This document shows, in pieces, positions 1 to 7,586 of a stretch of DNA of 64,000 nucleotides (positions are counted from its first letter, which is position 1; each line of letters opens with the position of its first letter). Below the pieces are notes generated by a model. That model was not told the origin of the DNA, did not search any database, and worked only from the letters and a program-made list of their open reading frames with translations. This stretch comes from Mesorhizobium liriopis (GTDB taxonomy: Bacteria; Pseudomonadota; Alphaproteobacteria; Rhizobiales; Rhizobiaceae). Made by a program: the position numbers and the translations under genes. The DNA is taken from positions 186,001 through 250,000 of the forward strand of contig NZ_JAMXQS010000002.1 of assembly GCF_024053505.1 (NCBI RefSeq), written 5' to 3'.

Positions 1-64
1 TGGGAGCGGCTAGAACCCGCGCAGAGCCTTTGCAACTGGCTGTCAACTGGCCCATAAGCGGCCC

Positions 65-511
65 ATGGTTCGCGCTCCCAAACCCGCTTCGGAAAAAGCC
101 CTGCGCCGTGCCGGCGTGCGCATCACGCGGCAGCGCAAGGTGATCCTCCAGGTTCTGGAAGACGCCGACCATCTCGATGCGCCGGGCATCCATGCGCGCG
201 CCGCCGCGGTCGATCCGAGCATCTCGCTGTCCACCGTTTATCGCACCGTGAAGCTGCTCGAAGACCAGGGCGCCCTCCATCGTCATGCCTTCGGCGACGG
301 CCCCGCCCGTTTCGAAGGCGCGCATGGCGAGCATCATGATCACCTGATCGACATCGAGACCGGCGACGTGATCGAGTTCGCGTCACCCAAGATCGAGGAA
401 TTGCAGCAGGCCATCGCCGACAGCCTCGGCTACGACATCGTCCATCATCGGCTGGAGCTTTATGGGCGCAAGCGGCAACCGGAGGCCCAAGCCGACAAGA
501 GCAAGGATTAG
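65..511 (+). CDS. mur: Fur-family metalloregulator, Mur-like
   Basis: A 148-residue Fur-family repressor. The N-terminal winged helix carries the recognition-helix motif [20 protein letters not shown] (about residues 52-71). The C-terminal half has the metal-binding HHDHLI motif followed by TGDVIEF and ends in a HRLELYG segment. Classical Fur has a CxxC after HHDHL, but this protein contains no cysteine at all. The HHDHLIDxxTGxVIEF form is typical of rhizobial Mur proteins, which respond to manganese as well as iron, so a Mn(II)/Fe(II) role is inferred. The start follows a weak ribosome site. The stop codon falls in the first unit of a 27-bp tandem repeat, so the C-terminal AQADKSKD tail is itself repeat-derived. 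Confidence 0.88.
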   Translation: MVRAPKPASEKALRRAGVRITRQRKVILQVLEDADHLDAPGIHARAAAVDPSISLSTVYRTVKLLEDQGALHRHAFGDGPARFEGAHGEHHDHLIDIETGDVIEFASPKIEELQQAIADSLGYDIVHHRLELYGRKRQPEAQADKSKD

Positions 512-591
512 GCCCAAGCCGACAAGAGCAAGGATTAGGCCCAAGCCGACAAAAGCAAGGGTTAGGGCCAAGCCGACCAAGGCAAAGATTG
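484..591 (+). repeat. 27-bp tandem repeat, about four copies, over the end of mur
   Basis: Units begin near 485, 512, 539 and 566 with a strict 27-bp period. The first two are essentially identical and the last two diverge by several bases. The period is a multiple of three, so the in-frame TAG that ends the Fur-family gene in unit 1 recurs in units 2 and 3, and unit 4 ends in TGA. The repeat looks like local duplication of the last codons plus the stop. Confidence 0.9.
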
Positions 592-710
592 ACGCCCTGT
601 CGTCCCGCTCCACATTGGCCGTGCCGGGGCCGCTCCATCGGGGGCTGACCTGATCGATGCGGGCCATGCTATGGGCTCGTCTCAACGATTCGCAAGCGGA
701 GAGGGTGCCC

Positions 711-2162
711 ATGGAACTGGCGGAAATCGGCCTTGTCGGCCTCGGCGTGATGGGATCGAACCTCGCGCTCAACATCGCCGAGCACGGCCACCGCATCGCG
801 GTGTGGAACCGCGAACTGCCCCGCTTGCCCGAATTCATCCGCGACGCGGGCGATCTGGCCCAGCACATCATCCCGACCGAGACGATCGAGCAGCTGATCG
901 CCGCCATCAAGCCGCCGCGCGCGGTGATCCTGATGATCCCGGCGGGTGCCGCCGTGGACGAGCAGATCGGCATCCTCAAGCCGCTTCTGGGCGAGGGCGG
1001 GCTCATCATCGATGCCGGAAACAGCGACTTCCGCGACACGGTGCGCCGGGTCAAGGAACTGGAAGGTTCGGGCGTGACGCTGGTCGGCATGGGCGTGTCG
1101 GGCGGCGAAGAGGGCGCGCGCCATGGGCCTTCGATGATGGCGGGCGGCGAGCGTTCGGCCTTTGCCCGCATCGAACGGATCATCATGGATATCGCCGCGC
1201 GCACCAAGGACGGCGAGCCCTGTGCCGCATGGCTCGGGCCGGACGGCGCAGGCCATTTCGTGAAGACGATCCACAACGGCATCGAATATGCCGACATGCA
1301 GATGATCGCCGAGATTTACGGCGCGTTCCGCGACGGCGCGGGGTTGAAGCCTGCCGAGACCGCCGAAATCTTCAAGGACTGGAACACGCGCGAGCTCGAT
1401 TCCTACCTGATCGAGATCACGGCGCGCGTGTTGTCGGCCGTCGACAAGGAAACGGAGAAACCGATCGTCGATATCATCCTCGACCGCGCGGGCCAGAAGG
1501 GCACCGGCCTGTGGTCGGCGGTGGAAGCCGAGCGGCTGGGCCGCCCGGCCAGCGTGATCGAGGCCGCCGTCGGCGCGCGCGTTCTGTCTTCGCTCAAGGA
1601 CGAGCGCGAGGCGGCGGAAAAGGCCTATGGCCTGGGCAAGCCGGAAGCGGGCGCTTTCACGAAGAACGATGCGCAACTGCTCGAACACGCGCTGCTCGCC
1701 GGCAAGGTCGTGGCCTATGCGCAGGGTTTCGCCGTGCTCGCCATGGCCTCGCGCATGTTCGACTGGAACCTGCCGCTGCCGACCGTTGCCCGCATCTGGC
1801 GCGCCGGCTGCATCATCCGGTCCCAGTTCCTGGGCACCATCGCGGCCGCCTTCGAAGGGCCAAAGGTGGACAACCTTCTGATGACGCCCGCCTTCATCGA
1901 CATCATGAAGCGCTCCCACGGCGCCTTGCGCGAGGTGGTGGCGCGCGCGGCGCAGGCCGGACTGCCGATGCCGGCTTTGTCTTCGGCGCTGGCTTATTTC
2001 GACAGCTACCGGCAGGGGCGTGGCACCACCGATCTGATCCAGGCCCAGCGCGACTTCTTCGGCGCGCACGGCTTCGAGCGCATCGACCAGCCCGGCGCGC
2101 ATCACGGCATCTGGGGCATCAGCGAGATGCCGGCCACGCCGACGCCGGGCGAGAAGGCTTGA
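711..2162 (+). CDS. gnd: 6-phosphogluconate dehydrogenase (decarboxylating)
   Basis: A 483-residue cytoplasmic enzyme that converts 6-phosphogluconate to ribulose 5-phosphate and CO2 with reduction of NAD(P). Visible marks are the Rossmann GLVGLGVMGSNLALN at the N-terminus, the substrate motif GVSGGEEGARHGPSMM, the catalytic-lysine region KTIHNGIEYADMQMI, and DRAGQKGTGLW in the all-helical domain. The length equals that of the long 6PGDH family. The ATG at 711 is chosen because the Rossmann strand starts five residues later and a purine-rich GGAGAGGG precedes it. An in-frame start 54 bases upstream would add an unconserved leader. A strong terminator follows directly, so the gene looks monocistronic. 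Confidence 0.96.
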   Translation: MELAEIGLVGLGVMGSNLALNIAEHGHRIAVWNRELPRLPEFIRDAGDLAQHIIPTETIEQLIAAIKPPRAVILMIPAGAAVDEQIGILKPLLGEGGLIIDAGNSDFRDTVRRVKELEGSGVTLVGMGVSGGEEGARHGPSMMAGGERSAFARIERIIMDIAARTKDGEPCAAWLGPDGAGHFVKTIHNGIEYADMQMIAEIYGAFRDGAGLKPAETAEIFKDWNTRELDSYLIEITARVLSAVDKETEKPIVDIILDRAGQKGTGLWSAVEAERLGRPASVIEAAVGARVLSSLKDEREAAEKAYGLGKPEAGAFTKNDAQLLEHALLAGKVVAYAQGFAVLAMASRMFDWNLPLPTVARIWRAGCIIRSQFLGTIAAAFEGPKVDNLLMTPAFIDIMKRSHGALREVVARAAQAGLPMPALSSALAYFDSYRQGRGTTDLIQAQRDFFGAHGFERIDQPGAHHGIWGISEMPATPTPGEKA

Positions 2163-2172
2163 GGACAGAAAC

Positions 2173-2204
2173 AAAGGGCCCGCTTCGGCGGGCCTTTTTG
2201 TTTT
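2173..2204 (+). terminator. Rho-independent terminator of gnd
   Basis: A 7-bp GC stem (GGCCCGC/GCGGGCC) with a TTCG tetraloop is followed by TTTTTGTTTT, eleven bases after the gnd stop codon. This is a textbook intrinsic terminator. Confidence 0.9.
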
Positions 2205-2241
2205 CAGTGCTGCTTGTTGAGATGCCGGTGCAGGCGGCCAA

Positions 2242-2393
2242 GTCACTCCCACCCCTTACCCCTCCCCACAGGTGGGAGGGGAGGACGTCATCGCCGAGCC
2301 CGCCTGCGACGCTTGGCGTCTGGCGCGAAGGAACAAGTAAGAGGCTGGGGTCTCCCCGCCCCCTTATGGGGAGGGGTACGAGGTGGGGGTGAC
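2242..2393. repeat. 152-bp MITE-like palindromic element, copy A
   Basis: Its outer ~27 bases are inverted repeats of each other: GTCACTCCCACCCCTTACCC at the left, and the complement of GGTACGAGGTGGGGGTGAC at the right. A second internal palindrome in each arm (CCTCCCCACAGGTGGGAGGGG in the left arm, at 2270-2290) can fold alone. A copy of the same length lies at 36495-36646. No reading frame is carried. With the terminator it fills most of the 326-base gap between gnd and the ABC gene; no feature is evident in the remainder, 2394-2488. Confidence 0.8.
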
Positions 2394-2488
2394 GCGTCCG
2401 CTAGACTCGACGTTTCAGAACGTCCTCATCTCTCCTGCTTCTTGCAATCCGCCGCCTTTCACTTGGAGTTCGGGTCTCGCCGAGGGGC

Positions 2489-4255
2489 TTATACCCGTTC
2501 CGCCACCTTCGCCTTGCCGCGCATGGGTTCGCGCTTCAGTTCCACCACGCGTGAGAAGAACGTGCCGTCCGCCTTTTCAACTTGGCCGATATTCAGGAGC
2601 GCGGAATCCTTCAGCTCCGTTTCGAACAGCTTGAACACTCGTTCCCGCGCCGGCCCGTGGAACGAATCCAGCGCCTGGTTGACCACGATCCAGTCCGGCC
2701 GGTGCATGGCGAGGCGGGCGAAGGCGACGAGGCGCTGGTCGTCTTCGGAAAGCTCGCGGTCCCAACGGCCCACGCGGTCGAGGCGATCGGACAGATGGCG
2801 AAGGCCGAGGCGGTCGAGCAGGTCGGGAGCGGCATTCGCCGCGACGTCGCTGGCGGCCATCGGATAGGAGAGCGCCTCGCGCAGGGTGCCGGGCGGCATA
2901 TAGGGGGCGGCCGGGACGAAGGCGACGGAAGCACCCTTGGGCAGGCCGATGCGCCCCTCGCCTTCGCGCCAGAGCCCGGCCATCGCCTTGAACAGAAGCG
3001 TCTTGCCGACGCCCGCCTCGCCGGTGATGGCGATGCGCTCGCCGGGGGCGACGACCAGTTGCGGTTCGCTCAACCGCGCACGGCCCACCGGCGAGATGAT
3101 CGCGACCTTATCGAACACTACGCGGTTCTCTTCGCTCGCATCCAGCCTGATGCCGAGCGTCGGATGGATGATGGGCGAGGGCAGTTCGGTAAGGGCGGCG
3201 CGGAAATTGCCGACGCGGAGCAGCGTAGCACGCCAGTCGGCGATGGCGCCGATATGGTCCACGAACCAGCGCAGCGCGGTGTGAACCTGCGTGAAGGCGG
3301 CAGCCGCCATCATCAGCCCGCCAAAGGAAAGATGGCCCGAGAAATAGACCGGCGAGGCGATGACGATCGGTGCCACCACTGTGATCCAGCCATAGCCGGA
3401 GGTGACGAAAGTGAGCCGCACCACCGCATTCATGATGTTGCGCACGGCTTTGAGCACCGAGGACAGGTTCTCCTCGAGCCGCCGCTCTTCGCCTGCTTCC
3501 GCGCCCTCGAGCGCGATCGCCTCGCGGTTCTCGTTGACCCGCACCAGCGCGAAGCGCATCGCCGCCTCGCGCTCGTAGCGCTCGCTGTTGAGCTTGATCA
3601 GCGGTCGGCCGACCAGCCATGAAAGCGCCGAAGCCACGCCCGCATAAAGAAACGCGGCCCAGACCATGTAGCCGGGAATGGCGATGGCCGTGCCGTTGAA
3701 CATGAAGGAGAAGCCGGCCGAGATCGACCAGAGGACGCCGATGAACGAGACGAGCAGGATGCCCGACTGCATGAGGCCGATGCCGAGATCGGCGCTGAGA
3801 TCGGCCAGCTGCATGGCATCCTGATGCACGCGCTGGTCGGGGTTGACGCTGACGGCACCCGCTGCCGCCAGCCGCGCGCCGCGCCCCGGCGCCATCCATT
3901 CCTTGAGAAGATCGTGCGTCAGCCCTTCGCGCAGCTTGATGTGCAGCATCTGGTTGAACCAGGCCTGCACGGTGTTGAGGACGAGGAGAAAGGCTGCGAT
4001 CTGCACGAAGACGAGCAATTGCTGGAAGAAGCCCGCCAGGTTGCGGCGCTCGATGGCATCATAGAACGGTTTGTTCCAGCTGTTGAGCAGCACCTGCCCG
4101 TAGGCTGTCGCGAGGATGATGCCGAGCAGACCAGCACAAAGCAGGAAGATCGCGTTGCGCGCGGGCGAAGCCATGAAGGCAGCGCGCATCATGCGCAGCT
4201 GTCCGCCGAATGTCTGCTCCTTGGATGCCGGCGGCACCACAGGCTTCATGTTCAT
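2489..4255 (-). CDS. SbmA/YddA-type ABC transporter, fused membrane and ATPase domains, degenerate Walker B
   Basis: A 588-residue inner-membrane ABC protein with an SbmA/BacA-like membrane domain (ABC_membrane_2, about residues 25-340) and a C-terminal nucleotide-binding domain. Walker A is intact (GEAGVGKT) and a weak signature LSEDDQRLVAFAR is present. The Walker B region, normally WLxLDEATSALD, reads DWIVVNQALDSF: the Mg-coordinating Asp is Asn (AAC) and the catalytic Glu is Gln (CAG). Hydrolysis at this site should be poor or absent unless the fold compensates. The start at 4255 follows a good GAGGAAAGG site; an upstream in-frame start would add an unlikely leader. It lies 112 bases behind a co-oriented LacI gene. 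Substrate unknown; relatives export or import peptides. Confidence 0.85.
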   Translation of the reverse strand: MNMKPVVPPASKEQTFGGQLRMMRAAFMASPARNAIFLLCAGLLGIILATAYGQVLLNSWNKPFYDAIERRNLAGFFQQLLVFVQIAAFLLVLNTVQAWFNQMLHIKLREGLTHDLLKEWMAPGRGARLAAAGAVSVNPDQRVHQDAMQLADLSADLGIGLMQSGILLVSFIGVLWSISAGFSFMFNGTAIAIPGYMVWAAFLYAGVASALSWLVGRPLIKLNSERYEREAAMRFALVRVNENREAIALEGAEAGEERRLEENLSSVLKAVRNIMNAVVRLTFVTSGYGWITVVAPIVIASPVYFSGHLSFGGLMMAAAAFTQVHTALRWFVDHIGAIADWRATLLRVGNFRAALTELPSPIIHPTLGIRLDASEENRVVFDKVAIISPVGRARLSEPQLVVAPGERIAITGEAGVGKTLLFKAMAGLWREGEGRIGLPKGASVAFVPAAPYMPPGTLREALSYPMAASDVAANAAPDLLDRLGLRHLSDRLDRVGRWDRELSEDDQRLVAFARLAMHRPDWIVVNQALDSFHGPARERVFKLFETELKDSALLNIGQVEKADGTFFSRVVELKREPMRGKAKVAERV

Positions 4256-4366
4256 GGCCCGACCTTTCCTCGGTCCTTGGGACATCGTGCCGAAGAGTGT
4301 CCGGCACAATCCCATCTGGCCTCAATATACCTTTCAGAATGGTATCGGTTCCGTGAGGAGGGAGGC

Positions 4367-5377
4367 TCAGTCCGCTTTCGGCGTAGCCAGGCTCTGCAGG
4401 GTGGCGACCGGCGCGCCATTGATGGCACCCAGAAGCGCACGGGCGAGTTCGCGCCCCGCATGGCGGAAATCCTCGGGCACCACATGGATGGCCGAGCGGA
4501 ACAGTTTCAGGATCGCGGTCGATTCCTTGGACACGAGATCGATGTCGCGGCCGACCACCAGCCCCGCATCCTCGATGCCGGCGACGAGCGCCAGCGTCGC
4601 GGCCCCCGCCGAACTCACCAGCCCGTCGGGCCGGTTGGGCCGTTCCATGAGCTTTCTGGCTTCCTCGCGGATGCCTGACACCGGGCTGTCGAGCGACACA
4701 TGCGAGAAGGGCACTTCCACGCAGCCTGTTTCGCTCAGGCCCTCGAGAAAGCCGTCCCGCGTATGGTGGTGGTAGGACAGGTTGCGTCGTGGCGCGAGCA
4801 GCGCGAGCCGCTTGCGGCCCAGCCCTGCGAGTTTCTGCACGGCCTGGCGTGCGAAGGCGGCATTGTCGTAGTCGTGGAAGGGGTGCTCGATCCCGCTCGT
4901 GGTGCGGCCGTGGGTGGCGAACGGAAAGCGGCGCTCGGCCATGAAGCGCACGCGCGGGTCGTCGGGTTCGGTGCGCGAGATGATGATGCCGTCCGCAGAC
5001 CCGGTCTCAAGCACGTAGCGCACCGGTTCCATCGGGTCGTTGGTGCCGGAATAGGGCGTGACGATCAGGTGATAGGGCGTCTTCGCGAGCACTTCCGAAA
5101 TGCCGTAGATCACGTCGGACACGAAGCCGCCGATATATTCGTCGGTGTTGAGCACGAGGCTGATGACATTGGTCTTGCCCGTGCGCAGGCGGACGCCCGC
5201 GCGGTTGGGACGGTAGCCCACTTCGCGCGCGACGAGCTGCACGCGGCGTCGCGTTTCCTCGCCGATCTCGGGCGCATCCTTCAGCGCACGCGAAACGGTT
5301 GTGACGCCCAGGCCCGTCATGAAGGCGATGGTCTTGAGTGTCGGACGTTCGTTTTCCGCTTGGGTCTGCGCATCCAT
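4367..5377 (-). CDS. LacI-family transcriptional regulator of the adjacent sugar operon
   Basis: A 336-residue repressor with an N-terminal LacI helix-turn-helix (TLKTIAFMTGLGVTTVSRAL, from about residue 13), the hinge-region sequence VGYRPNRAGVRLRTGKTN, and a periplasmic-binding-protein-like sugar domain. It is divergent from the carbohydrate ABC operon beginning at 5711. The 333-base gap between them holds two palindromic TGAAACGTTTCA-type sites, the usual operator form for this family. It is therefore the inferred local regulator, repressing uptake until a sugar or phosphosugar binds. It is also co-oriented with the ABC protein at 2489-4255, and may share its transcript. Confidence 0.9.
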   Translation of the reverse strand: MDAQTQAENERPTLKTIAFMTGLGVTTVSRALKDAPEIGEETRRRVQLVAREVGYRPNRAGVRLRTGKTNVISLVLNTDEYIGGFVSDVIYGISEVLAKTPYHLIVTPYSGTNDPMEPVRYVLETGSADGIIISRTEPDDPRVRFMAERRFPFATHGRTTSGIEHPFHDYDNAAFARQAVQKLAGLGRKRLALLAPRRNLSYHHHTRDGFLEGLSETGCVEVPFSHVSLDSPVSGIREEARKLMERPNRPDGLVSSAGAATLALVAGIEDAGLVVGRDIDLVSKESTAILKLFRSAIHVVPEDFRHAGRELARALLGAINGAPVATLQSLATPKAD

Positions 5378-5471
5378 GGTCTTGATCGCGTCTTCGTCCC
5401 CTGACGGCTTTCTCCCTTGAAAGCGCGCTCACGCCTGCTTTTCGCAGAGTCTTCGCGGCACAGCAAGTCGC

Positions 5472-5485
5472 CTGAAACGTTTCAG
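5472..5485. promoter_or_regulatory. LacI-type operator O1 (perfect palindrome)
   Basis: CTGAAACGTTTCAG is a perfect 14-bp palindrome with the central CG typical of LacI-family operators. It lies 94 bases upstream of the divergent regulator start and about 225 bases upstream of the binding-protein gene. In the rest of 5378-5710 only the second operator and a ribosome site are evident. Confidence 0.75.
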
Positions 5486-5680
5486 ATTTTGTTGCATGGC
5501 TCATTGAACCGAGCGCTGGAAGCTTCTCGCTTCCCCAGGTTCTCAACGTCACCCGGTTCGAGATAGTGCGGTGCAACGGTACTTTTGCTGCGCTGCGAAA
5601 TCATTCGGCTGGCGAAGAAAATACCATTCGGGTGTCAGAAGTCGCTTGCGCGCGCAAAAATCCACAGCTAGCTTCGCCAT

Positions 5681-5694
5681 CTGTAACGTTTCAG
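5681..5694. promoter_or_regulatory. LacI-type operator O2 at the leader of the sugar operon
   Basis: CTGTAACGTTTCAG matches the site at 5472 except for one base (and hence one palindrome mismatch). It ends 16 bases before the binding-protein start, directly beside the GGGAGG ribosome site, so bound repressor would block the transcript near its 5' end. Two sites about 209 bases apart could allow repression by looping (inference). Confidence 0.7.
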
Positions 5695-5710
5695 ATCTGG
5701 GAGGAACAGG

Positions 5711-6952
5711 ATGCGTTATCGGTTGGGCATGGCCGCGCTCGCGGGCTCGGTTGCCTTTTCCCTTTCACCGGCTTTCGCCACCGACCTCGAAGTCACCCAC
5801 TGGTGGACATCCGGCGGCGAGGCCGCAGCCGTCGCCGAATTCGCCAAGGCGTTCGACGCCACCGGCAACAAGTGGATCGACGGCGCCATCGCCGGTTCCG
5901 GCGGCACGGCGCGGCCGATCATGGTCAGCCGCATCACCGGCGGCGACCCGATGGGCGCGACCCAGTTCAACCATGGCCGTCAGGCGGAGGAACTGGTGCA
6001 GGAAGGCCTGATGCGCGACCTGACCGACCTGGCCACCAAGGAAAAATGGGCCGAGGTGATCCGCCCCAAGAGCCTGCTCGACAACTGCACCATCGAGGGC
6101 AAGATCTACTGCGCGCCGGTCAACATCCATTCCTGGCAATGGCTGTGGCTGTCCAACAAGGCTTTCACGGATGCCGGCGTCGCCGTGCCGACCAACTGGG
6201 ACGAGTTCGTCGCCGCAGCCCCCAAGCTGCGCGAAAAGAACATCATTCCGCTGGCTGTCGGCGGTCAGGGCTGGCAGGCGACCGGCGCGTTCGACACGAT
6301 GCTTCTGGAGCTGGGCGGCAAGGACCTCTATCTCAAGATCTATCAGGACAAGGACTCGGAAGCCGCCGGGGGGCCTGAAGCCGCGAAGATCTTCAAGGCG
6401 GCGGATGATGCCCGCAAGCTGGCCAAGGGCTCCAATGTCCAGGACTGGAACCAGGCGACGAACCTCGTGATCACCGGCAAGGCCGGCGGCCAGATCATGG
6501 GCGACTGGGCGCAGGGCGAGTTCGCGGTCGCGGGCCTGAAAGCCGGCACCGACTATTCCTGCCTGCCGGGCTTGGGCGTTTCCAACCCGACACTGGCGAC
6601 GGGCGGCGACGCCTTCTATTTCCCCGTGCTGAAGGACGAAGCCAAGTCGGCCGCACAGGAGGTGCTGGCCTCGACCATGCTGAAGCCTGAAGTCCAGGTC
6701 GCCTTCAACGCCAAGAAGGGCTCGCTCCCCGTGCGCGGCGACGTCGATGTCGGCTCCGTCAACGACTGCACCAGAAAGGGCCTCGACATCCTCGCCAAGC
6801 CCGACAGCGTGGTGAAGAGCACCGACGAACTCGCCTCCGCCGACACGCAGAAGCAGAAGGAGGACCTGTTCACGGAATTCTTCGCCAACGAATCGCTCAC
6901 GGCGGAAGATGCGCAGAAGCGGTTCGCGGAGATCATTTCCTCGGCGGATTGA
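5711..6952 (+). CDS. CUT1 carbohydrate ABC transporter, periplasmic binding protein
   Basis: A 413-residue secreted solute-binding protein of extracellular family 1. A signal peptide spans about residues 1-24 (cleavage near AFA-T), and the mature protein begins DLEVTHWWTSGGEAAAV, the usual first strand and helix. It ends in the AQxxFAEIIS-type C-terminal helix. Two cysteine pairs are possible. It is the first gene of the operon and has a strong GGGAGGAAC ribosome site. The presence of a GH43 xylosidase at the operon end suggests a plant-derived (oligo)saccharide such as a xylo- or arabino-oligomer, but the ligand cannot be read from the sequence. Confidence 0.92.
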   Translation: MRYRLGMAALAGSVAFSLSPAFATDLEVTHWWTSGGEAAAVAEFAKAFDATGNKWIDGAIAGSGGTARPIMVSRITGGDPMGATQFNHGRQAEELVQEGLMRDLTDLATKEKWAEVIRPKSLLDNCTIEGKIYCAPVNIHSWQWLWLSNKAFTDAGVAVPTNWDEFVAAAPKLREKNIIPLAVGGQGWQATGAFDTMLLELGGKDLYLKIYQDKDSEAAGGPEAAKIFKAADDARKLAKGSNVQDWNQATNLVITGKAGGQIMGDWAQGEFAVAGLKAGTDYSCLPGLGVSNPTLATGGDAFYFPVLKDEAKSAAQEVLASTMLKPEVQVAFNAKKGSLPVRGDVDVGSVNDCTRKGLDILAKPDSVVKSTDELASADTQKQKEDLFTEFFANESLTAEDAQKRFAEIISSAD

Positions 6953-6998
6953 GTGAGCCTGCCGGTGTCGAGCACGACATCTCCAAGGTCAGGCACGG

Positions 6999-7048
6999 CG
7001 TCTCCGCTCCCCTCCCCCTTGTGGGGAGGGGTATGGGGTGGGGGTGAC
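6999..7048. repeat. Partial copy (right arm) of the 152-bp palindromic element
   Basis: CTCCCCTCCCCCTTGTGGGG followed by AGGGGTATGGGGTGGGGGTG matches the right end of the elements at 2242-2393 and 36495-36646. The left arm is missing. The start region of the DUF559 gene overlaps its terminal GTGAC. Confidence 0.7.
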
Positions 7049-7586
7049 GGTGCCCACTAGGATCTGGCCTACAGCGATTAAGCGAGCACGGAAGTTGCGT
7101 GGCGACATGACCGAGGGCGAGACGCGCCTTTGGCATGAGCTCAAAGGCTTCCGCAGGCTTTATGGGATTCACGTTCGCAAGCAGGTGCCGATTGGCAGTT
7201 ACGTGGTGGATTTTGCGATCCACGATCTGAAGCTGGTGATCGAAGTGGACGGTCAGCACCATCAGTTGCCGGAGCGCCAAGCTCGTGATGCCGAACGGGA
7301 CGGTTGGCTGAATGCGCAAGGCTACCGCGTGCTTCGCTTCAACACCGGTGAATTATCGGCCTCCTTTGATGGCTGCATCGAGGAGATCCTGCGCGAAATC
7401 GGGGTGGATCAGCCTGGCGGAGACCTTACCCCCACCCCTAACCTGCCTTTCGCATGGCTCAAGGCGTTCGAAGCTCGAAAAGCCATCTCCATGGCTTTTC
7501 GCCGGCCCGAGTGCCGTCGCTCCTCACCCCCACAAGGGGGAGGGGAACGCCGCCGAGAGCTGCTCCCTCTCGAAGAGGAAGTCTGA
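7038..7586 (+). CDS. DUF559 (Vsr/restriction-endonuclease-fold) protein inserted in the ABC operon
   Basis: The N-terminal ~115 residues are a DUF559 domain: ARKLRGDMTEGETRLWHEL, then GIHVRKQVPIGSYVVDFAI, then LVIEVDGQHH, matching the PD-(D/E)xK-like core D...ExDGxxH of the Vsr-related nuclease fold. The last ~60 residues are Pro/Arg-rich and are encoded by an intergenic repeat (7424-7546), so they are probably not functional. The start is uncertain: GTG at 7038 and 7050 are both possible and lie in or beside a partial repeat. The stop overlaps the permease ATG by one base. DUF559 genes often occur singly in alphaproteobacteria and their role is unknown. Its place between the binding protein and permease genes implies insertion with the flanking repeats. 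Confidence 0.75.
   Translation: MGVTVPTRIWPTAIKRARKLRGDMTEGETRLWHELKGFRRLYGIHVRKQVPIGSYVVDFAIHDLKLVIEVDGQHHQLPERQARDAERDGWLNAQGYRVLRFNTGELSASFDGCIEEILREIGVDQPGGDLTPTPNLPFAWLKAFEARKAISMAFRRPECRRSSPPQGGGERRRELLPLEEEV
7424..7546. repeat. Dispersed ~120-bp repeat, copy within the DUF559 gene
   Basis: This stretch is closely similar, in inverted orientation, to 19191-19310. Shared landmarks are GGCTCAAGGCGTTC, GCTCGAAAAGCCATCTCCAT and a final CACCCC...GGGG arm. It contains a perfect hairpin AAAAGCCAT-CTCC-ATGGCTTTT. It encodes the odd C-terminus of the DUF559 protein. Confidence 0.75.

Noticed and set aside
462-653. Basic Lys/Pro/Arg-rich small reading frame overlapping the end of the Mur gene
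   Set aside because: It is the tandem 27-bp repeat read in a second frame; the repetitive composition is explained by the repeat.
657-710. Upstream extension of gnd to an earlier start codon
   Set aside because: Homology and the ribosome site begin at 711; the extra 18 residues are not typical of the family.
3824-4678. Long opposite-strand frames over the ABC, LacI and other genes
   Set aside because: High-GC DNA gives long shadow frames; these have no domain motifs and overlap well-supported genes on the other strand.
7454-7585. An N-terminal extension of the first sugar permease into the DUF559 gene
   Set aside because: The extension is repeat-derived and lacks homology; the ATG at 7586 is coupled to the preceding stop.
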